A stretch of 64,000 bases of DNA from Selenomonas ruminantium subsp. ruminantium ATCC 12561 (GCF_000424065.1 NZ_AUJE01000015.1:1-64000), one strand, 5' to 3'. Shown: positions 1-8,404, counted from the first letter of the stretch. Translations and numbers: made by a program. The notes: a model not told the origin generated them from the letters alone.

Positions 1-1
1 T

Positions 2-250
2 CACAAATTGGAAAAACAGGGAATGACCCAAAGTATGTCCCGTGTAGCCCACTGCATTGACAACGGGCCTATGGAAGGATTCTGGGGCATCCTAAAGCGA
101 GAGATGTACTACGGCAAACGATTTACCAGCAAACAGAATCTAATAGATTCGATTGAAAACTACATTCAGTATTACAACTACAAGCGTGTGCAACGTAATC
201 TCGGAATCCTAACACCGATAGAGAAACACACCTTGTATTTAGCCGCATAA
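2..250 (+). CDS. IS3-family transposase OrfB, C-terminal fragment cut by the window edge
   Basis: This is the C-terminal part of a DDE integrase-type transposase that cuts and joins the element ends. The visible 83 residues contain the family signature SMSRVAHCIDNGPMEGFWG, a version of the usual SMSRxGNCxDNAxxE motif that carries the last catalytic Glu, followed by the typical YNYKRVQRNLGILTP tail. The frame is open to base 2, so the start is outside the window. The end looks intact (stop at 248-250). Catalytic Asp residues would be upstream and are not visible. Confidence 0.85.
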   Translation, partial: HKLEKQGMTQSMSRVAHCIDNGPMEGFWGILKREMYYGKRFTSKQNLIDSIENYIQYYNYKRVQRNLGILTPIEKHTLYLAA

Positions 251-251
251 A

Positions 252-280
252 AAGACCGGCAGACGAATCTACCGGCCTAA
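252..280 (+). terminator. Hairpin after the transposase gene
   Basis: AGACCGG and CCGGCCT can pair across a 14-base loop directly after the transposase stop, within the insertion sequence. No strong T-run follows within a few bases, so it may be a weak terminator. Confidence 0.4.
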
Positions 281-325
281 GAAATCTTATAATTTTTTAT
301 TGTCCTCTTGACGGGGAGCGGTTCA

Positions 326-795
326 AAGGGCAGGCTGGCAAAATCCCAGCCGCTTTCCTTATACCATTTGTCATACATCCAGGAACCCTTGCAGACAATG
401 CAGTTGCCCTTCTGCGGGGGGATGCGCTGAGAATTCAGCTGGTCCACACCGGCCCAGGTATGCCCGCGGGCCACATCATACTGCACCGAGAATTTATAGC
501 CTTTGAAATTCTCCTTGATTTCCGGCTGCATTTCGATATAGGATTTTCCCGGGTCGCTGCCGCCGTAACCGGTGGGGCTTTCCCCGCCCTGATTGTTTTT
601 CATATAGGAATTGTATTCCAACGGATAAGCCTCTTTATAGGCTTCTTTGCCCACATGGGCATAATTTTCATGGGATATCTTGGCCAATTTTACGCTGTCA
701 TCATTGGGCGCTGCACCCAGACGCACCACCACGAAGCCGAAGAACAGCGCACAGACGGCCACAATCCCTGCTAGAATCTTTTGCAGCTTACTCAA
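326..795 (-). pseudogene. nrfA: nrfA, cytochrome c nitrite reductase, truncated by IS insertion
   Basis: NrfA is the periplasmic pentahaem enzyme that reduces nitrite to ammonia. The fragment has an N-terminal signal anchor (about residues 7-28) and the family's special first haem site CIVCK at residues 132-136, where Lys replaces His as ligand of the catalytic haem. After about residue 157 the frame runs into the insertion sequence and reads 15 foreign residues to a stop at 277. Normal NrfA is over 400 residues, so haems 2 to 5 are missing here. The start is a TTG that overlaps the nrfH stop, as expected for a coupled pair. The rest of the gene may lie on the far side of the element. Confidence 0.8.
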
Positions 796-1276
796 CTTTT
801 ATCCCCCCTTCGAGATGGTTGCTTCCATGAGCTATGCGGCTGTGACATTTCAAACAGTCCGCTCCGGTGTCCTTGTCCACGCCCACGGCCATATGCACGC
901 CGCTCATGGTCTGTTCATGGCAGCGCAGGCAGTTGCCATTCACAGTCTTTTCTCCACCCGCAGACAAATCAATCCGCGCCGGATAGTCGCGCAGTACCGC
1001 ATGATAGGTATCCACCATGCCCGTACGGCCCTTCTCAATCATATAGATGGCCATATTGTCATGGGGAAGATGACATTCCACACAATCCTGTTTGCTATGC
1101 GTTGACTTGGCAAAGGATGCTGCTTCACCCTTCATCGCATGGCAGGATCCACAAAACGCCACCGACCCGGAAAAAGACATCATGCCCGCTCCGATGGCAC
1201 AAACCACCAGACCAATCGCGAATCCGCCCGCCAGACAGCCCAGGGTATGTTTGGTAAAAAATGCTTTCCAATCCAC
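788..1276 (-). CDS. nrfH: NrfH, tetrahaem quinol dehydrogenase subunit (NapC/NirT family)
   Basis: NrfH anchors NrfA to the membrane and passes electrons from menaquinol. The 162-residue protein has one N-terminal membrane helix (about residues 12-36) and exactly four CxxCH haem sites: CGSCH 42-46, CVECH 65-69, CLRCH 116-120 and CLKCH 141-145. This is the usual size and haem count of NrfH. The start is GTG at 1276, preceded by GGAGGGGAGC. Its stop overlaps the nrfA start, so the two were one operon. With nrfA broken, NrfH has no visible partner unless another nrfA copy exists. Confidence 0.9.
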   Translation of the reverse strand: MDWKAFFTKHTLGCLAGGFAIGLVVCAIGAGMMSFSGSVAFCGSCHAMKGEAASFAKSTHSKQDCVECHLPHDNMAIYMIEKGRTGMVDTYHAVLRDYPARIDLSAGGEKTVNGNCLRCHEQTMSGVHMAVGVDKDTGADCLKCHSRIAHGSNHLEGGIKVE

Positions 1277-1306
1277 TGCCGCTCCCCTCCTCTCGACTTT
1301 GGCCCC

Positions 1307-1335
1307 ATTATATCATTATTCAGAATACTTTGAGG
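1307..1335 (-). promoter_or_regulatory. Possible promoter of nrfHA
   Basis: A TATAAT -10 element lies on the minus strand at 1312-1307, about 30 bases upstream of the nrfH start. The matching -35 position (CCTCAA) is poor, which would fit an activator-dependent promoter, but no clear FNR-type site is visible. Confidence 0.35.
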
Positions 1336-1375
1336 TTGCTACAGCAACTTCCCTGAAAAAAAATTGCAAAAAAAA

Positions 1376-1418
1376 GCTGAAAAAGCCCACTGCCTGCTTG
1401 CAGTTTAACTTTTCCAGC
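1376..1418 (-). terminator. Terminator of the rbs-like operon
   Basis: On the minus strand, just after the rbsK stop, a two-part hairpin (outer arms GCTGGAAAAG and CTTTTTCAGC, inner ACTGC and GCAGT) is followed by a run of eight T residues. This is a good Rho-independent terminator. Confidence 0.75.
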
Positions 1419-1433
1419 CTGTAAATCTTATCC

Positions 1434-2342
1434 TTATTGGAAATTCTGTACTTCTTCCACCGTGGGAATCGAAGTCTGTGCCCCCTGACGGGTTACGGCA
1501 ATCGCGGAGGCTTTGGCACCAAAGTCGATGGCTTCGGCAAAGTTCTCACCGGTAAACCGGCTCATAAAGGCTGCCAGGAAGCAGTCGCCGGCCGCCGTGG
1601 TATCCACAGCCTTGACCTTGTATGCGGGGAATTTTTCAACCTGCTCTGCACTTACGAGCAAAGTACCGTCCCCGCCCAAAGTGACCAGCACATGTTTTAC
1701 GCCTTTGGCAATCAGCGCCTGCGCAGCCGTGACCACTTCTTCTTCCGTTCCCGTGGGCAGGCCCGTGAGCAGCGCCAGTTCCGTTTCATTGGGCTTGGTG
1801 ATGTCCACCTGTGCCCAAAGTTCATCCGGCAAATCCTTGCGTGCCGGCGCCGGGTCAAGCACGACGGTTTTGCCATGCGCCTTCGCTAGTTTAGCGGCAG
1901 CAATCACAGCAGGCACAGGAATTTCAAGCTGCATGACTACCGCATCTGTCTGCGAAAAGCGTTCTTCCTGCTCCAGCACCATTTTTTCGTCCACAGCCGC
2001 ATTGGCACCGGCAATTACGCTGATGCTGTTCTGCCCACTGTTTTCGATTTCAATGAAGGCCTTGCCGGTTTCCACACCGGCAATTTTTTTGATGCCGTCT
2101 GTGTTTACGGAAACCTGTTCCAGATTTCTAAGCATCTGCTGGCCAAAGGTATCCGTGCCGACAGCACCAATCATGGCGGTATTGGCCCCGAGTTTGCCCA
2201 GCGCATAAGCCTGATTAGCCCCCTTGCCGCCGGGTACAAGCTTCATGCTGCGTGCCATCACGGTTTCCCCAGCCTGCGGTCTTCTGTCCATATAAACCGC
2301 AAAATCCATATTCAAACTGCCGACAACCAATACCTTATCCAT
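1434..2342 (-). CDS. rbsK: Ribokinase (PfkB family)
   Basis: Phosphorylates D-ribose to ribose 5-phosphate with ATP in the cytoplasm. The 302-residue protein has the PfkB signature GGKGANQA near residue 38 for substrate binding and the C-terminal DTTAAGDCF motif with the anion hole and catalytic Asp, matching RbsK (E. coli has DTxAAGDTF). Length is normal. It is the last gene of a five-gene operon that also has rbsD, so ribose or a similar pentose is the likely substrate. Other PfkB sugar kinases are possible, but rbsD in the same operon supports ribokinase. Confidence 0.92.
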   Translation of the reverse strand: MDKVLVVGSLNMDFAVYMDRRPQAGETVMARSMKLVPGGKGANQAYALGKLGANTAMIGAVGTDTFGQQMLRNLEQVSVNTDGIKKIAGVETGKAFIEIENSGQNSISVIAGANAAVDEKMVLEQEERFSQTDAVVMQLEIPVPAVIAAAKLAKAHGKTVVLDPAPARKDLPDELWAQVDITKPNETELALLTGLPTGTEEEVVTAAQALIAKGVKHVLVTLGGDGTLLVSAEQVEKFPAYKVKAVDTTAAGDCFLAAFMSRFTGENFAEAIDFGAKASAIAVTRQGAQTSIPTVEEVQNFQ

Positions 2343-2357
2343 GAAAATCCCTCACAA

Positions 2358-2981
2358 TTACCTTATTTCTATGTTTTCTCCCACGAGGCCTATCCAGGCA
2401 CCGTCCTTATCAAGGCCGCTGTCCTTATGCGCCAGCAGCCATTTATTCCGCTGCAGGAGAAGTTGATTCTCCCCGTTTTTCTCCAGCACAACGTCCAGCG
2501 GTTCATTCGTGCCACGGGGCAGCGCCACGCCCATGCGGAACTCCTTGCCGGAAACGCTGCAGGGCGCAAAGTGCAGGGTGGTGGCATAAAGCTCCACCGC
2601 CGTACCTGCGGGCACAAGGAAGGCCTCCACCTTAGCGGTATCATAGGTGAAATTTTTCCAGTCAATATCCTGCTGACAGCCCAGCAGCAAAATCAAATCC
2701 GTAGCGGCCATATCCACTTCCGAAGAACGGTGATATTCCAAGCCGTTGAGCTTGTTATTCCAGCCGCTGCAATGCCCCAGTTCCACCGGCATTCCGCCAA
2801 AGACCTCATCCCGCAAACGGGAAAATACAGGCAGCTGCTCAAACTCCGGTACCGATGGTTCATATTCCACCTGACCTTGTGCCACAGGCTTCCGCTCCCC
2901 TATGCAATTGCTAAAATCCTGCAAATCCAAGGGAAGCACACGGCCATATTTACGAAAGGCATCAGCCATTACAGTCTGCAA
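2358..2981 (-). CDS. DUF4867 family protein of unknown function
   Basis: A 207-residue soluble protein with no signal peptide or membrane segment. I recognise it as DUF4867-like from features such as GHCSGWNNKLNGLEYHRSSE and a cupin-like stretch (VPAGTAVELYATTLHFAPC) that could bind a sugar. It overlaps the end of the fucP-like symporter gene by about 20 bases and is followed closely by rbsK, so it is tightly bound to pentose use. A sugar-binding, isomerase or mutarotase-like role is only a guess from the fold hint and the context. Confidence 0.7.
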   Translation of the reverse strand: MQTVMADAFRKYGRVLPLDLQDFSNCIGERKPVAQGQVEYEPSVPEFEQLPVFSRLRDEVFGGMPVELGHCSGWNNKLNGLEYHRSSEVDMAATDLILLLGCQQDIDWKNFTYDTAKVEAFLVPAGTAVELYATTLHFAPCSVSGKEFRMGVALPRGTNEPLDVVLEKNGENQLLLQRNKWLLAHKDSGLDKDGAWIGLVGENIEIR

Positions 2982-4299
2982 GTTTCATTTCCTCCCCTTC
3001 TTCTAAGCGGGCTTCCTTATGGAAGTACCAAGCGATAAAGGCAAAGCATACGACATTAACGATGAAGGACAGCTGCATGGAACCCGTGATATCGGATACA
3101 TACCCCTGCAGAGCCGGCACGAAAGCGCCGCCGATAATGGACATCACGATGATGGCGCCAGCCGTTTCCGTGTATTTCTTTTCCACAGCATCCAGCGTGC
3201 GGGCATAAATCGTTGCCCAGCAGGGGCCAAAGAGGAAGCTGGCAAAGACTGCACCATAGAGAGCTGCCATGCCCGGAGCAAAGGCCACCACGAAGATATC
3301 CAGCACACCGATAGCAGCATAGAGAGCCAGAACCTTGTTGGCCGAGAATTTCGTCATCAAGAAGTTAGCCACAAATTTGCCGATAAAGAAGAAGATAAAG
3401 CTTACGACCATGTAATTGGCGGCAGCACGTTCATTGATGGACGGGTCCAGATGCAGAGCCAGACGAATCGTAAAGGACCAGACAGCCACCTGCATGCCCA
3501 CATAGAGGAACTGTGCCACAATACCGCGTTTGAAGCGGCCATTGCCTGCCAGATAAGAAAGCGTCTTGCCAATGCTGGGCACACCTTCTGTCGAAGCACT
3601 CTTAACCTTGCATTTCGGATAGGCCGTAACCGCAAACAGCACAAAGATACCGAGGAGAATGTAAATCATGATATGATAGGGTTCCAACGTATGCTGCAGC
3701 ATTTCCATTTTATAGGCAGCTGCCTGCACGGCATCCATGCTGGCCAGCTGTGCAGCCATGGATTCGCCTTCCTGGAAGATGAGGTATTTGCCTAAAAGAA
3801 TGCCGGCAATGGAACCAATCGGCTGGAAGGTCTGGCTGATGTTCAAGCGCAGCGTAGCCGTTTCCTGCGGGCCAAGCATTGTGCTATACGTATTGACCGA
3901 GGTTTCCAGGAAGCCCAAGCCGATAGCAATGGCAAAGATGGCCACGAGGAACATCGTATACGTTGCCATATGCGAAGCGGGGAAGAACAGGCTGCAGCCG
4001 GCAATGTAGAAGCCCAGACCGCAGAGAATCGCCGTCTTATAGGTCGTATTGCGAATGACCATGGAGGCCGGAATCGAAATCAGAAAATAACCGCTGTAAA
4101 ACGCACTCTGCACCAAAGCACTGGCAAAGTCGCTCAAGGCAAACACGCTCTTAAACTGCGTGATGAGCACATCATTTAAGCTGGCTGCCGCCGCCCACAG
4201 AGGCACCAGACAGGAAAGGAGAATAAACTGAAATACCGGAATCTTGCTGATATAACCATTGTCATACTGTACAATATCGTTGCGATTACCAAAGAGCAT
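2962..4299 (-). CDS. FucP-like MFS sugar:proton symporter
   Basis: A major facilitator of the FHS family, whose best known member is the L-fucose:H+ symporter FucP. About 446 residues with some twelve membrane helices. The stretch LGFLETSVNTYSTMLGP and the following SQTFQPIG are typical of FucP. The chosen start is the ATG at 4299, preceded by AGGAGGT at the right spacing; the in-frame ATG at 4323 would put the ribosome site inside the coding region. The gene lies between a lacI-type regulator and DUF4867 in a ribose-type operon with no fucose enzymes, so the cargo is more likely ribose or another pentose than fucose. Confidence 0.85.
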   Translation of the reverse strand: MLFGNRNDIVQYDNGYISKIPVFQFILLSCLVPLWAAAASLNDVLITQFKSVFALSDFASALVQSAFYSGYFLISIPASMVIRNTTYKTAILCGLGFYIAGCSLFFPASHMATYTMFLVAIFAIAIGLGFLETSVNTYSTMLGPQETATLRLNISQTFQPIGSIAGILLGKYLIFQEGESMAAQLASMDAVQAAAYKMEMLQHTLEPYHIMIYILLGIFVLFAVTAYPKCKVKSASTEGVPSIGKTLSYLAGNGRFKRGIVAQFLYVGMQVAVWSFTIRLALHLDPSINERAAANYMVVSFIFFFIGKFVANFLMTKFSANKVLALYAAIGVLDIFVVAFAPGMAALYGAVFASFLFGPCWATIYARTLDAVEKKYTETAGAIIVMSIIGGAFVPALQGYVSDITGSMQLSFIVNVVCFAFIAWYFHKEARLEEGEEMKLADCNG

Positions 4300-4322
4300 T
4301 GGTATACCTCCTAAAATTTTCA

Positions 4323-5330
4323 TTAGCCAGCGGCAGGCGCCGCCGTACTACCACGAACCACAAAGTCCGTGTACATCTGCGTTTTCGTATGGATGCTGCC
4401 GGGATTCTTGGCCAGCTGCAGAAGCTTCTGCACGGCCAACTCACCGAGTTCCTTTGTATGCACCTTAATGGTCGTAAGCCCCGGCGCAAATACCGCACTG
4501 AACTCAATATCATCAAAACCGATTACCGACACATCCTCCGGAACCCGAATATGATGCTTCTGCAAGGCCTGCATTACCCCTAACGCCACCATGTCGTTGT
4601 AAGCCACAAAGGCTGTAGGCAGTTCCACGCCTTTAGCAATAAGCCCGTCAAAATATTCGTAGGCCCCGGTAATGGATACCGGCAGGCTAAATAAATACTT
4701 TTTCTCCACAGAGAGATTATGCTTGGCCATCCCCTGTTCATAGCCTTCATAGCGTTCATCGCCATTGGGAGAGCTTACATCCCCCTGCAGATAGCCGATT
4801 TTCTCATGGCCCAAAGAAGCCAGATAAGACACCGCCCGCGACACGGAATGACGATTTTCCATCAATACCGCGTGGAAGGGCAGGTCGGCAAAATTGCAAT
4901 CCAGAAGCACCAACGGAATATCCGTCTGCGCAAAGATCTTCGCGTCATTTTCATTAAGCTCGGTCCCCACCAGCAGGATAGCTGCCGAAGGGTCTTCCAA
5001 AAGCCGTTCCACCTGCTGCTCGTAATCATCATCATGGCGATAGATGTTTACCAGTTTCGCCTCCATGCCATTTTCGCGGCAGGCAGCCGTGACGCTTTCC
5101 AGAAGATTATTAAAGAACGGGGCGTCCGACAAAATCTTACCCGAATCGTGATAAATCACCAGCTTGATGCTTTTGATTTTGTTCTCCGTGATATAGCCGC
5201 ACTCTTTGGCAATGGCCAAAATCTGCATGGCCGTATCGTGATTTACGCCCTTCTTGTTATTGAGGGCATTGGACACGGTTGCGGGAGAAAAACCGGACAG
5301 TTCGCTAATCTTCTTGATATTAACCTTCAC
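4323..5330 (-). CDS. LacI-family transcriptional regulator of the pentose operon
   Basis: A 335-residue repressor with an N-terminal helix-turn-helix (IKKISELSGFSPATVSNALN, residues 5-24) and a periplasmic-binding-protein-like effector domain (about residues 58-330). The hinge region NKIKSIKLVIY follows the DNA-binding head. It is the second gene of the operon, between rbsD and the symporter gene, so it probably controls its own operon in response to the transported sugar. A near-palindrome at 5782-5801 downstream of the promoter is a candidate operator. Confidence 0.9.
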   Translation of the reverse strand: MKVNIKKISELSGFSPATVSNALNNKKGVNHDTAMQILAIAKECGYITENKIKSIKLVIYHDSGKILSDAPFFNNLLESVTAACRENGMEAKLVNIYRHDDDYEQQVERLLEDPSAAILLVGTELNENDAKIFAQTDIPLVLLDCNFADLPFHAVLMENRHSVSRAVSYLASLGHEKIGYLQGDVSSPNGDERYEGYEQGMAKHNLSVEKKYLFSLPVSITGAYEYFDGLIAKGVELPTAFVAYNDMVALGVMQALQKHHIRVPEDVSVIGFDDIEFSAVFAPGLTTIKVHTKELGELAVQKLLQLAKNPGSIHTKTQMYTDFVVRGSTAAPAAG

Positions 5331-5346
5331 GCTTTGTCAACTCCTA

Positions 5347-5742
5347 TTAAAAGACAACTCCTGCCCGCAGGATGACATTGGGATATGGCGTGAACTCGCC
5401 GGTACGAATAGCGAAGCGAACCTTTTGCGACAGCTTCTTCAAGTCATCATGGGGCATATATTCATATTCGATATTCCCCAGCTTTTCCTTGATGTACTTG
5501 TGCAGCTCCGGGTTATGTTCGTGGATTTCCTCTGCCAGATAGCAGCCTTCCACAGCGGCTTCTGAAAGCAGCGCATCCATAACCTGACGGAATGTGGGCA
5601 CCCCTTTGGTCACAGCTAAATCAATCACCGTGACTCCCGGAGGGATGGGCATTCCCGCATCCCCGACCATAAATAAATCCTTATGGCCGAGGGCAGCTAC
5701 ACAGCCGGATAACTGGGCGTGTAATATTCCTGACTTCTTCAT
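5347..5742 (-). CDS. rbsD: D-ribose pyranase
   Basis: Interconverts the pyranose and furanose forms of ribose so that ribokinase can use it. The 131-residue protein aligns with E. coli RbsD from the first residue, with the catalytic His at position 20 (ALGHKD) and the conserved DAGMPIP at 28-34. Length is normal. It is the first gene of the operon. No Rbs ABC transporter genes are present; a FucP-like symporter takes their place. Confidence 0.93.
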   Translation of the reverse strand: MKKSGILHAQLSGCVAALGHKDLFMVGDAGMPIPPGVTVIDLAVTKGVPTFRQVMDALLSEAAVEGCYLAEEIHEHNPELHKYIKEKLGNIEYEYMPHDDLKKLSQKVRFAIRTGEFTPYPNVILRAGVVF

Positions 5743-5781
5743 TATCCATTACCTCCCCGATAAACGTCAAGCGGACTATAT

Positions 5782-5801
5782 AAATATTTGGCCATTTATT
5801 T
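5782..5801. promoter_or_regulatory. Candidate operator for the LacI-type regulator
   Basis: AAATATTTGG followed by CCATTTATTT makes an imperfect palindrome centred on GGCC, like LacI-family operators. It lies between the promoter and rbsD. The sequence around it is AT-rich, so chance cannot be excluded. Confidence 0.4.
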
Positions 5802-5827
5802 ATATAATTTTTATATTTACAAATGTC

Positions 5828-5856
5828 ATTATAATTACATATCTAAAACAAGTCAA
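5828..5856 (-). promoter_or_regulatory. Promoter of the rbsD operon
   Basis: On the minus strand TTGACT (5856-5851), a 17-base spacer and TATAAT (5833-5828) form a near-consensus housekeeping promoter about 85 bases upstream of rbsD. Confidence 0.75.
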
Positions 5857-5937
5857 TAGTTTTTCTTATTTTTTTATATTATTTTCGCTATAAATAGCAT
5901 AAAAATCGTTTTTTGTTCGCCAAAGTAATAGAAAACC

Positions 5938-5983
5938 AAAAAATTCCTGTAAATATTTTTATAAATATTTACAGGAATTTTTT
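5938..5983 (-). terminator. Terminator of ilvBN
   Basis: Perfect 21-base arms (left arm 5938-5958, right arm 5963-5983, core TTCCTGTAAATATTT) flank a 4-base loop. The stem ends in A and T runs, so it can act in both directions. It lies directly after ilvN on the minus strand. Confidence 0.85.
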
Positions 5984-6005
5984 ATGTTTTATTATTAAAT
6001 GCTAT

Positions 6006-6509
6006 TTACATCTGCTTAACCGGCACCGGCCCACGAGAAAGGGCGATGGCGCCCGTACGGGCAATTTCGATGATTTCGTATTCGGAAAGGACTTCGATAA
6101 TGCCGTCAATCTTGCTCTGTTGACCCGTAAGTTCGATAACGACATTTTCCTGGCTCACATCCACGATACTGGCGCGGAAGATATTGACGATATCGATAAG
6201 CTCGGCACGGTTGCTCTTATCCGCCCGAACTTTAATCATCACGAGTTCCCGCTCAATGGAATCCACCTCGGACAGGTTGACGATTTTGATGACGTCAATG
6301 AGCTTGCCCAGCTGCGTAACCACCTGGTCCAGCTCATTTTTCGATTCCACCGACACCACGATATTGATGCGGGTCACATCCGGCTCTTCGGTGTAACCAG
6401 CGGAAATGCTTTCGATATTGAAGGCCCGGCGGCTGATCAGCCCCGATACATGGGTCAGAACACCAGGTTTATTGTCTACGAGAACCGCGAGTAAATATTT
6501 TTTCATCAT
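6006..6509 (-). CDS. ilvN: Acetolactate synthase small (regulatory) subunit
   Basis: Regulates IlvB and confers valine feedback. The 167-residue protein has an N-terminal ACT domain (LAVLVDNKPGVLTHVSGLISRR near residues 7-28) and the C-terminal ALS_ss domain. Length fits the IlvH/IlvN type. It overlaps the end of ilvB by four bases, so the two are translationally coupled and made in step. Confidence 0.93.
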   Translation of the reverse strand: MMKKYLLAVLVDNKPGVLTHVSGLISRRAFNIESISAGYTEEPDVTRINIVVSVESKNELDQVVTQLGKLIDVIKIVNLSEVDSIERELVMIKVRADKSNRAELIDIVNIFRASIVDVSQENVVIELTGQQSKIDGIIEVLSEYEIIEIARTGAIALSRGPVPVKQM

Positions 6510-8197
6510 TTTTTACCTCCCAGTACCATCTGGTCAAGCCGCTTGCCGCCCGGAACCATCGGCAGGACATCTTCCTCCTCCGGAATCAGCACATCGATAA
6601 GGGCAGGGCCTTCTTCGGCCATGATTTGCGGCAATACCGTATCGAGTTCTTCCTTCTTGGTCAGACGGTAGCCTTTAAGCCCCATGGCTTCCGCCAGTTT
6701 CACAAAATCCGTCTTGCCCTTGAGTTCCGACTGGGAATAATGATGATTGTAGAACAGACGCTGCCACTGGCCCACCATGCCTAAGATGCAGTTATGGACA
6801 ATGACCACCTTCACGTCGATATTGTTGTCCGCAATGGTGGCAAATTCCTGACAGTTCATCATAATACTGCCATCACCGGTAAAGAGTACGACTTTGCTCT
6901 TTGGTGCACCTATCTTAGCCCCCATAGCTGCAGGCAGACCGTAGCCCATGGTGCCCTGACCGCCGGAAGTCAGGAAATGACGGGGCTTGAACACATCAAA
7001 GAACTGCGCCGCCCACATCTGATGCTGCCCCACATCCGTGACCGCAATGGTATCCTTATCGGAAAGCTCGCTGACTTTCCGAATAAGTGCTCCCGGCTTA
7101 ATCGCATCGCCTTGTTCCACGAAGCTGAAGGGGTGCTCCTTATGCATTTTGAGGACTTCTTCCTTCCAGCCCTTGAACTTTTCGGCAAAGGATTCTCCAA
7201 CCGCCGCCAGCTGCTCATTAAAGCGGGGCAGTGTCCAACGCAAATCCCCCAATACCTTCAAGTCAGCCGTAACATTCTTGTTGATTTCCGCCCGGTCAAG
7301 CTCAAAGTGAACGATTTTCGCCTTGGGCGCAAAACCATCCACCCTGCCGGTCACGCGGTCGCTGAAGCGCATGCCGATGCACAGCAACAGGTCGCATTTC
7401 TGAATGGCCATATTGGATGCATAACTGCCATGCATCCCCGCAAAGCCCAAAAATCCCTCGGTATCAGCTGGCACGGAGCCCAAGCCCAAAAGCGTTGAAG
7501 TCACCGGCACGCCTAAAACCTGCGCCAGCTTCTGCACCTCGGCCGCCATATCGGAACTGATGATACCGCCACCGGCAAAAATCAGCGGGCGTTCAGCCTT
7601 GCGTACGGCCTCCACTACTGCCGCAATTTCCTCTTCATGACCATCATAGACACCGGAATAACCGCGCAGGTTTACCTTTTCTGGATATTTATAGTCGATT
7701 TTGGCGTCAAAGACATCTTTGGCTACATCAATGACTACCGGCCCCTTGCGTCCCGTACGGGCGATAAAGAACGCCTCTTTAAGCACACGCGGCAGTTCTT
7801 TTACATCTTTGACCAGATAGTTGTGCTTGGTAATCGGCGTCGTGATACCGAAAATATCGGCTTCCTGGAAAGAATCCTTGCCAATATAGGGATTGGCCAC
7901 CTGCCCTGTGATGCAGACCAGCGGCACCGAATCCGTGCACGCCGTGGCAATGCCTGTAATGAGGTTCGTTGCCCCCGGCCCGGAAGTGGCAAAGACAACT
8001 CCGACTTTCCCTGTAGCCCGCGCATAACCGTCCGCCGCATGAATGGCCCCCTGCTCATGCCGGGTCAATATATGCGGAAATTTCATCTTGTAAACCGCAT
8101 CATACAGTGTCAGCACCGCTCCTCCAGGATAGCCGAACACCACATCTACGCCTTCCTTTTTCAGGCTTTCCAATACCGCCTGAGCTCCATTCATCAT
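6506..8197 (-). CDS. ilvB: Acetolactate synthase large (catalytic) subunit
   Basis: Condenses two pyruvates, or pyruvate and 2-oxobutyrate, in branched-chain amino acid synthesis. It has the three thiamine-diphosphate enzyme domains; visible motifs are YPGGAVLTLYDA, the cofactor-activating Glu in RHEQGAIHAADGYAR, and the metal and cofactor site GDGSIMMNCQE. About 563 residues, normal length. The start chosen is the ATG at 8197, preceded by GGGGAGGG; the frame is open 13 codons further upstream but without a ribosome site. No T-box or long leader is seen upstream. Confidence 0.95.
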   Translation of the reverse strand: MMNGAQAVLESLKKEGVDVVFGYPGGAVLTLYDAVYKMKFPHILTRHEQGAIHAADGYARATGKVGVVFATSGPGATNLITGIATACTDSVPLVCITGQVANPYIGKDSFQEADIFGITTPITKHNYLVKDVKELPRVLKEAFFIARTGRKGPVVIDVAKDVFDAKIDYKYPEKVNLRGYSGVYDGHEEEIAAVVEAVRKAERPLIFAGGGIISSDMAAEVQKLAQVLGVPVTSTLLGLGSVPADTEGFLGFAGMHGSYASNMAIQKCDLLLCIGMRFSDRVTGRVDGFAPKAKIVHFELDRAEINKNVTADLKVLGDLRWTLPRFNEQLAAVGESFAEKFKGWKEEVLKMHKEHPFSFVEQGDAIKPGALIRKVSELSDKDTIAVTDVGQHQMWAAQFFDVFKPRHFLTSGGQGTMGYGLPAAMGAKIGAPKSKVVLFTGDGSIMMNCQEFATIADNNIDVKVVIVHNCILGMVGQWQRLFYNHHYSQSELKGKTDFVKLAEAMGLKGYRLTKKEELDTVLPQIMAEEGPALIDVLIPEEEDVLPMVPGGKRLDQMVLGGKK

Positions 8198-8288
8198 CAA
8201 ATCAAGCCCTCCCCATCGTCTGCGTAGCCATGACAAAACACAACTTCGCCGTCTCTAAGTTTACATTTCAAGTCAAAGTCATAGGATT

Positions 8289-8318
8289 ATTATACACTAT
8301 TTGTATACAATATTACAA
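8289..8318 (-). promoter_or_regulatory. Promoter of ilvBN with an internal palindrome
   Basis: Minus-strand TTGTAA (8318-8313) and TATAAT (8294-8289) are separated by 18 bases. The spacer holds the perfect palindrome TTGTATACAA (8301-8310), which could be a repressor site. Confidence 0.6.
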
Positions 8319-8362
8319 TATGAGAATACCATAAGTATTTATCCTATAAAAGCAAGATAAAA

Positions 8363-8394
8363 AATACCGGCTAACTTATTCGTCAGCCGGTATT
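8363..8394 (-). terminator. Terminator of the chemoreceptor gene
   Basis: AATACCGGCT and AGCCGGTATT form a 10-base stem followed on the minus strand by six T residues, directly after the chemoreceptor stop. Confidence 0.85.
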
Positions 8395-8404
8395 GAATTT
8401 CCTG

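Larger units (their letters stand above)
1..325 (+). mobile_element. Right end of an IS3-family (IS150-like) insertion sequence
   Basis: Only the right end of the element is in the window; the left part lies beyond base 1. It carries the C-terminal part of an IS3-type transposase, a short hairpin after its stop, and a terminal stretch at 301-325 ending in ACGGGGAGCGGTTCA, which resembles IS150-group right ends. The boundary at 325 is placed where the reading frame of the neighbouring nrfA fragment stops looking like NrfA. The left end and the target duplication cannot be seen. Confidence 0.75.

Noticed and set aside
2962-4323. FucP as true L-fucose carrier
   Set aside because: No fucose isomerase, kinase or aldolase gene is present; the operon has ribose-type genes. 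Family kept, substrate left open.
8236-8404. T-box or attenuator leader before ilvB
   Set aside because: The gap is too short, and no T-box core or leader peptide with Leu, Val or Ile codons is seen; only a promoter and the terminator of the upstream gene are present.
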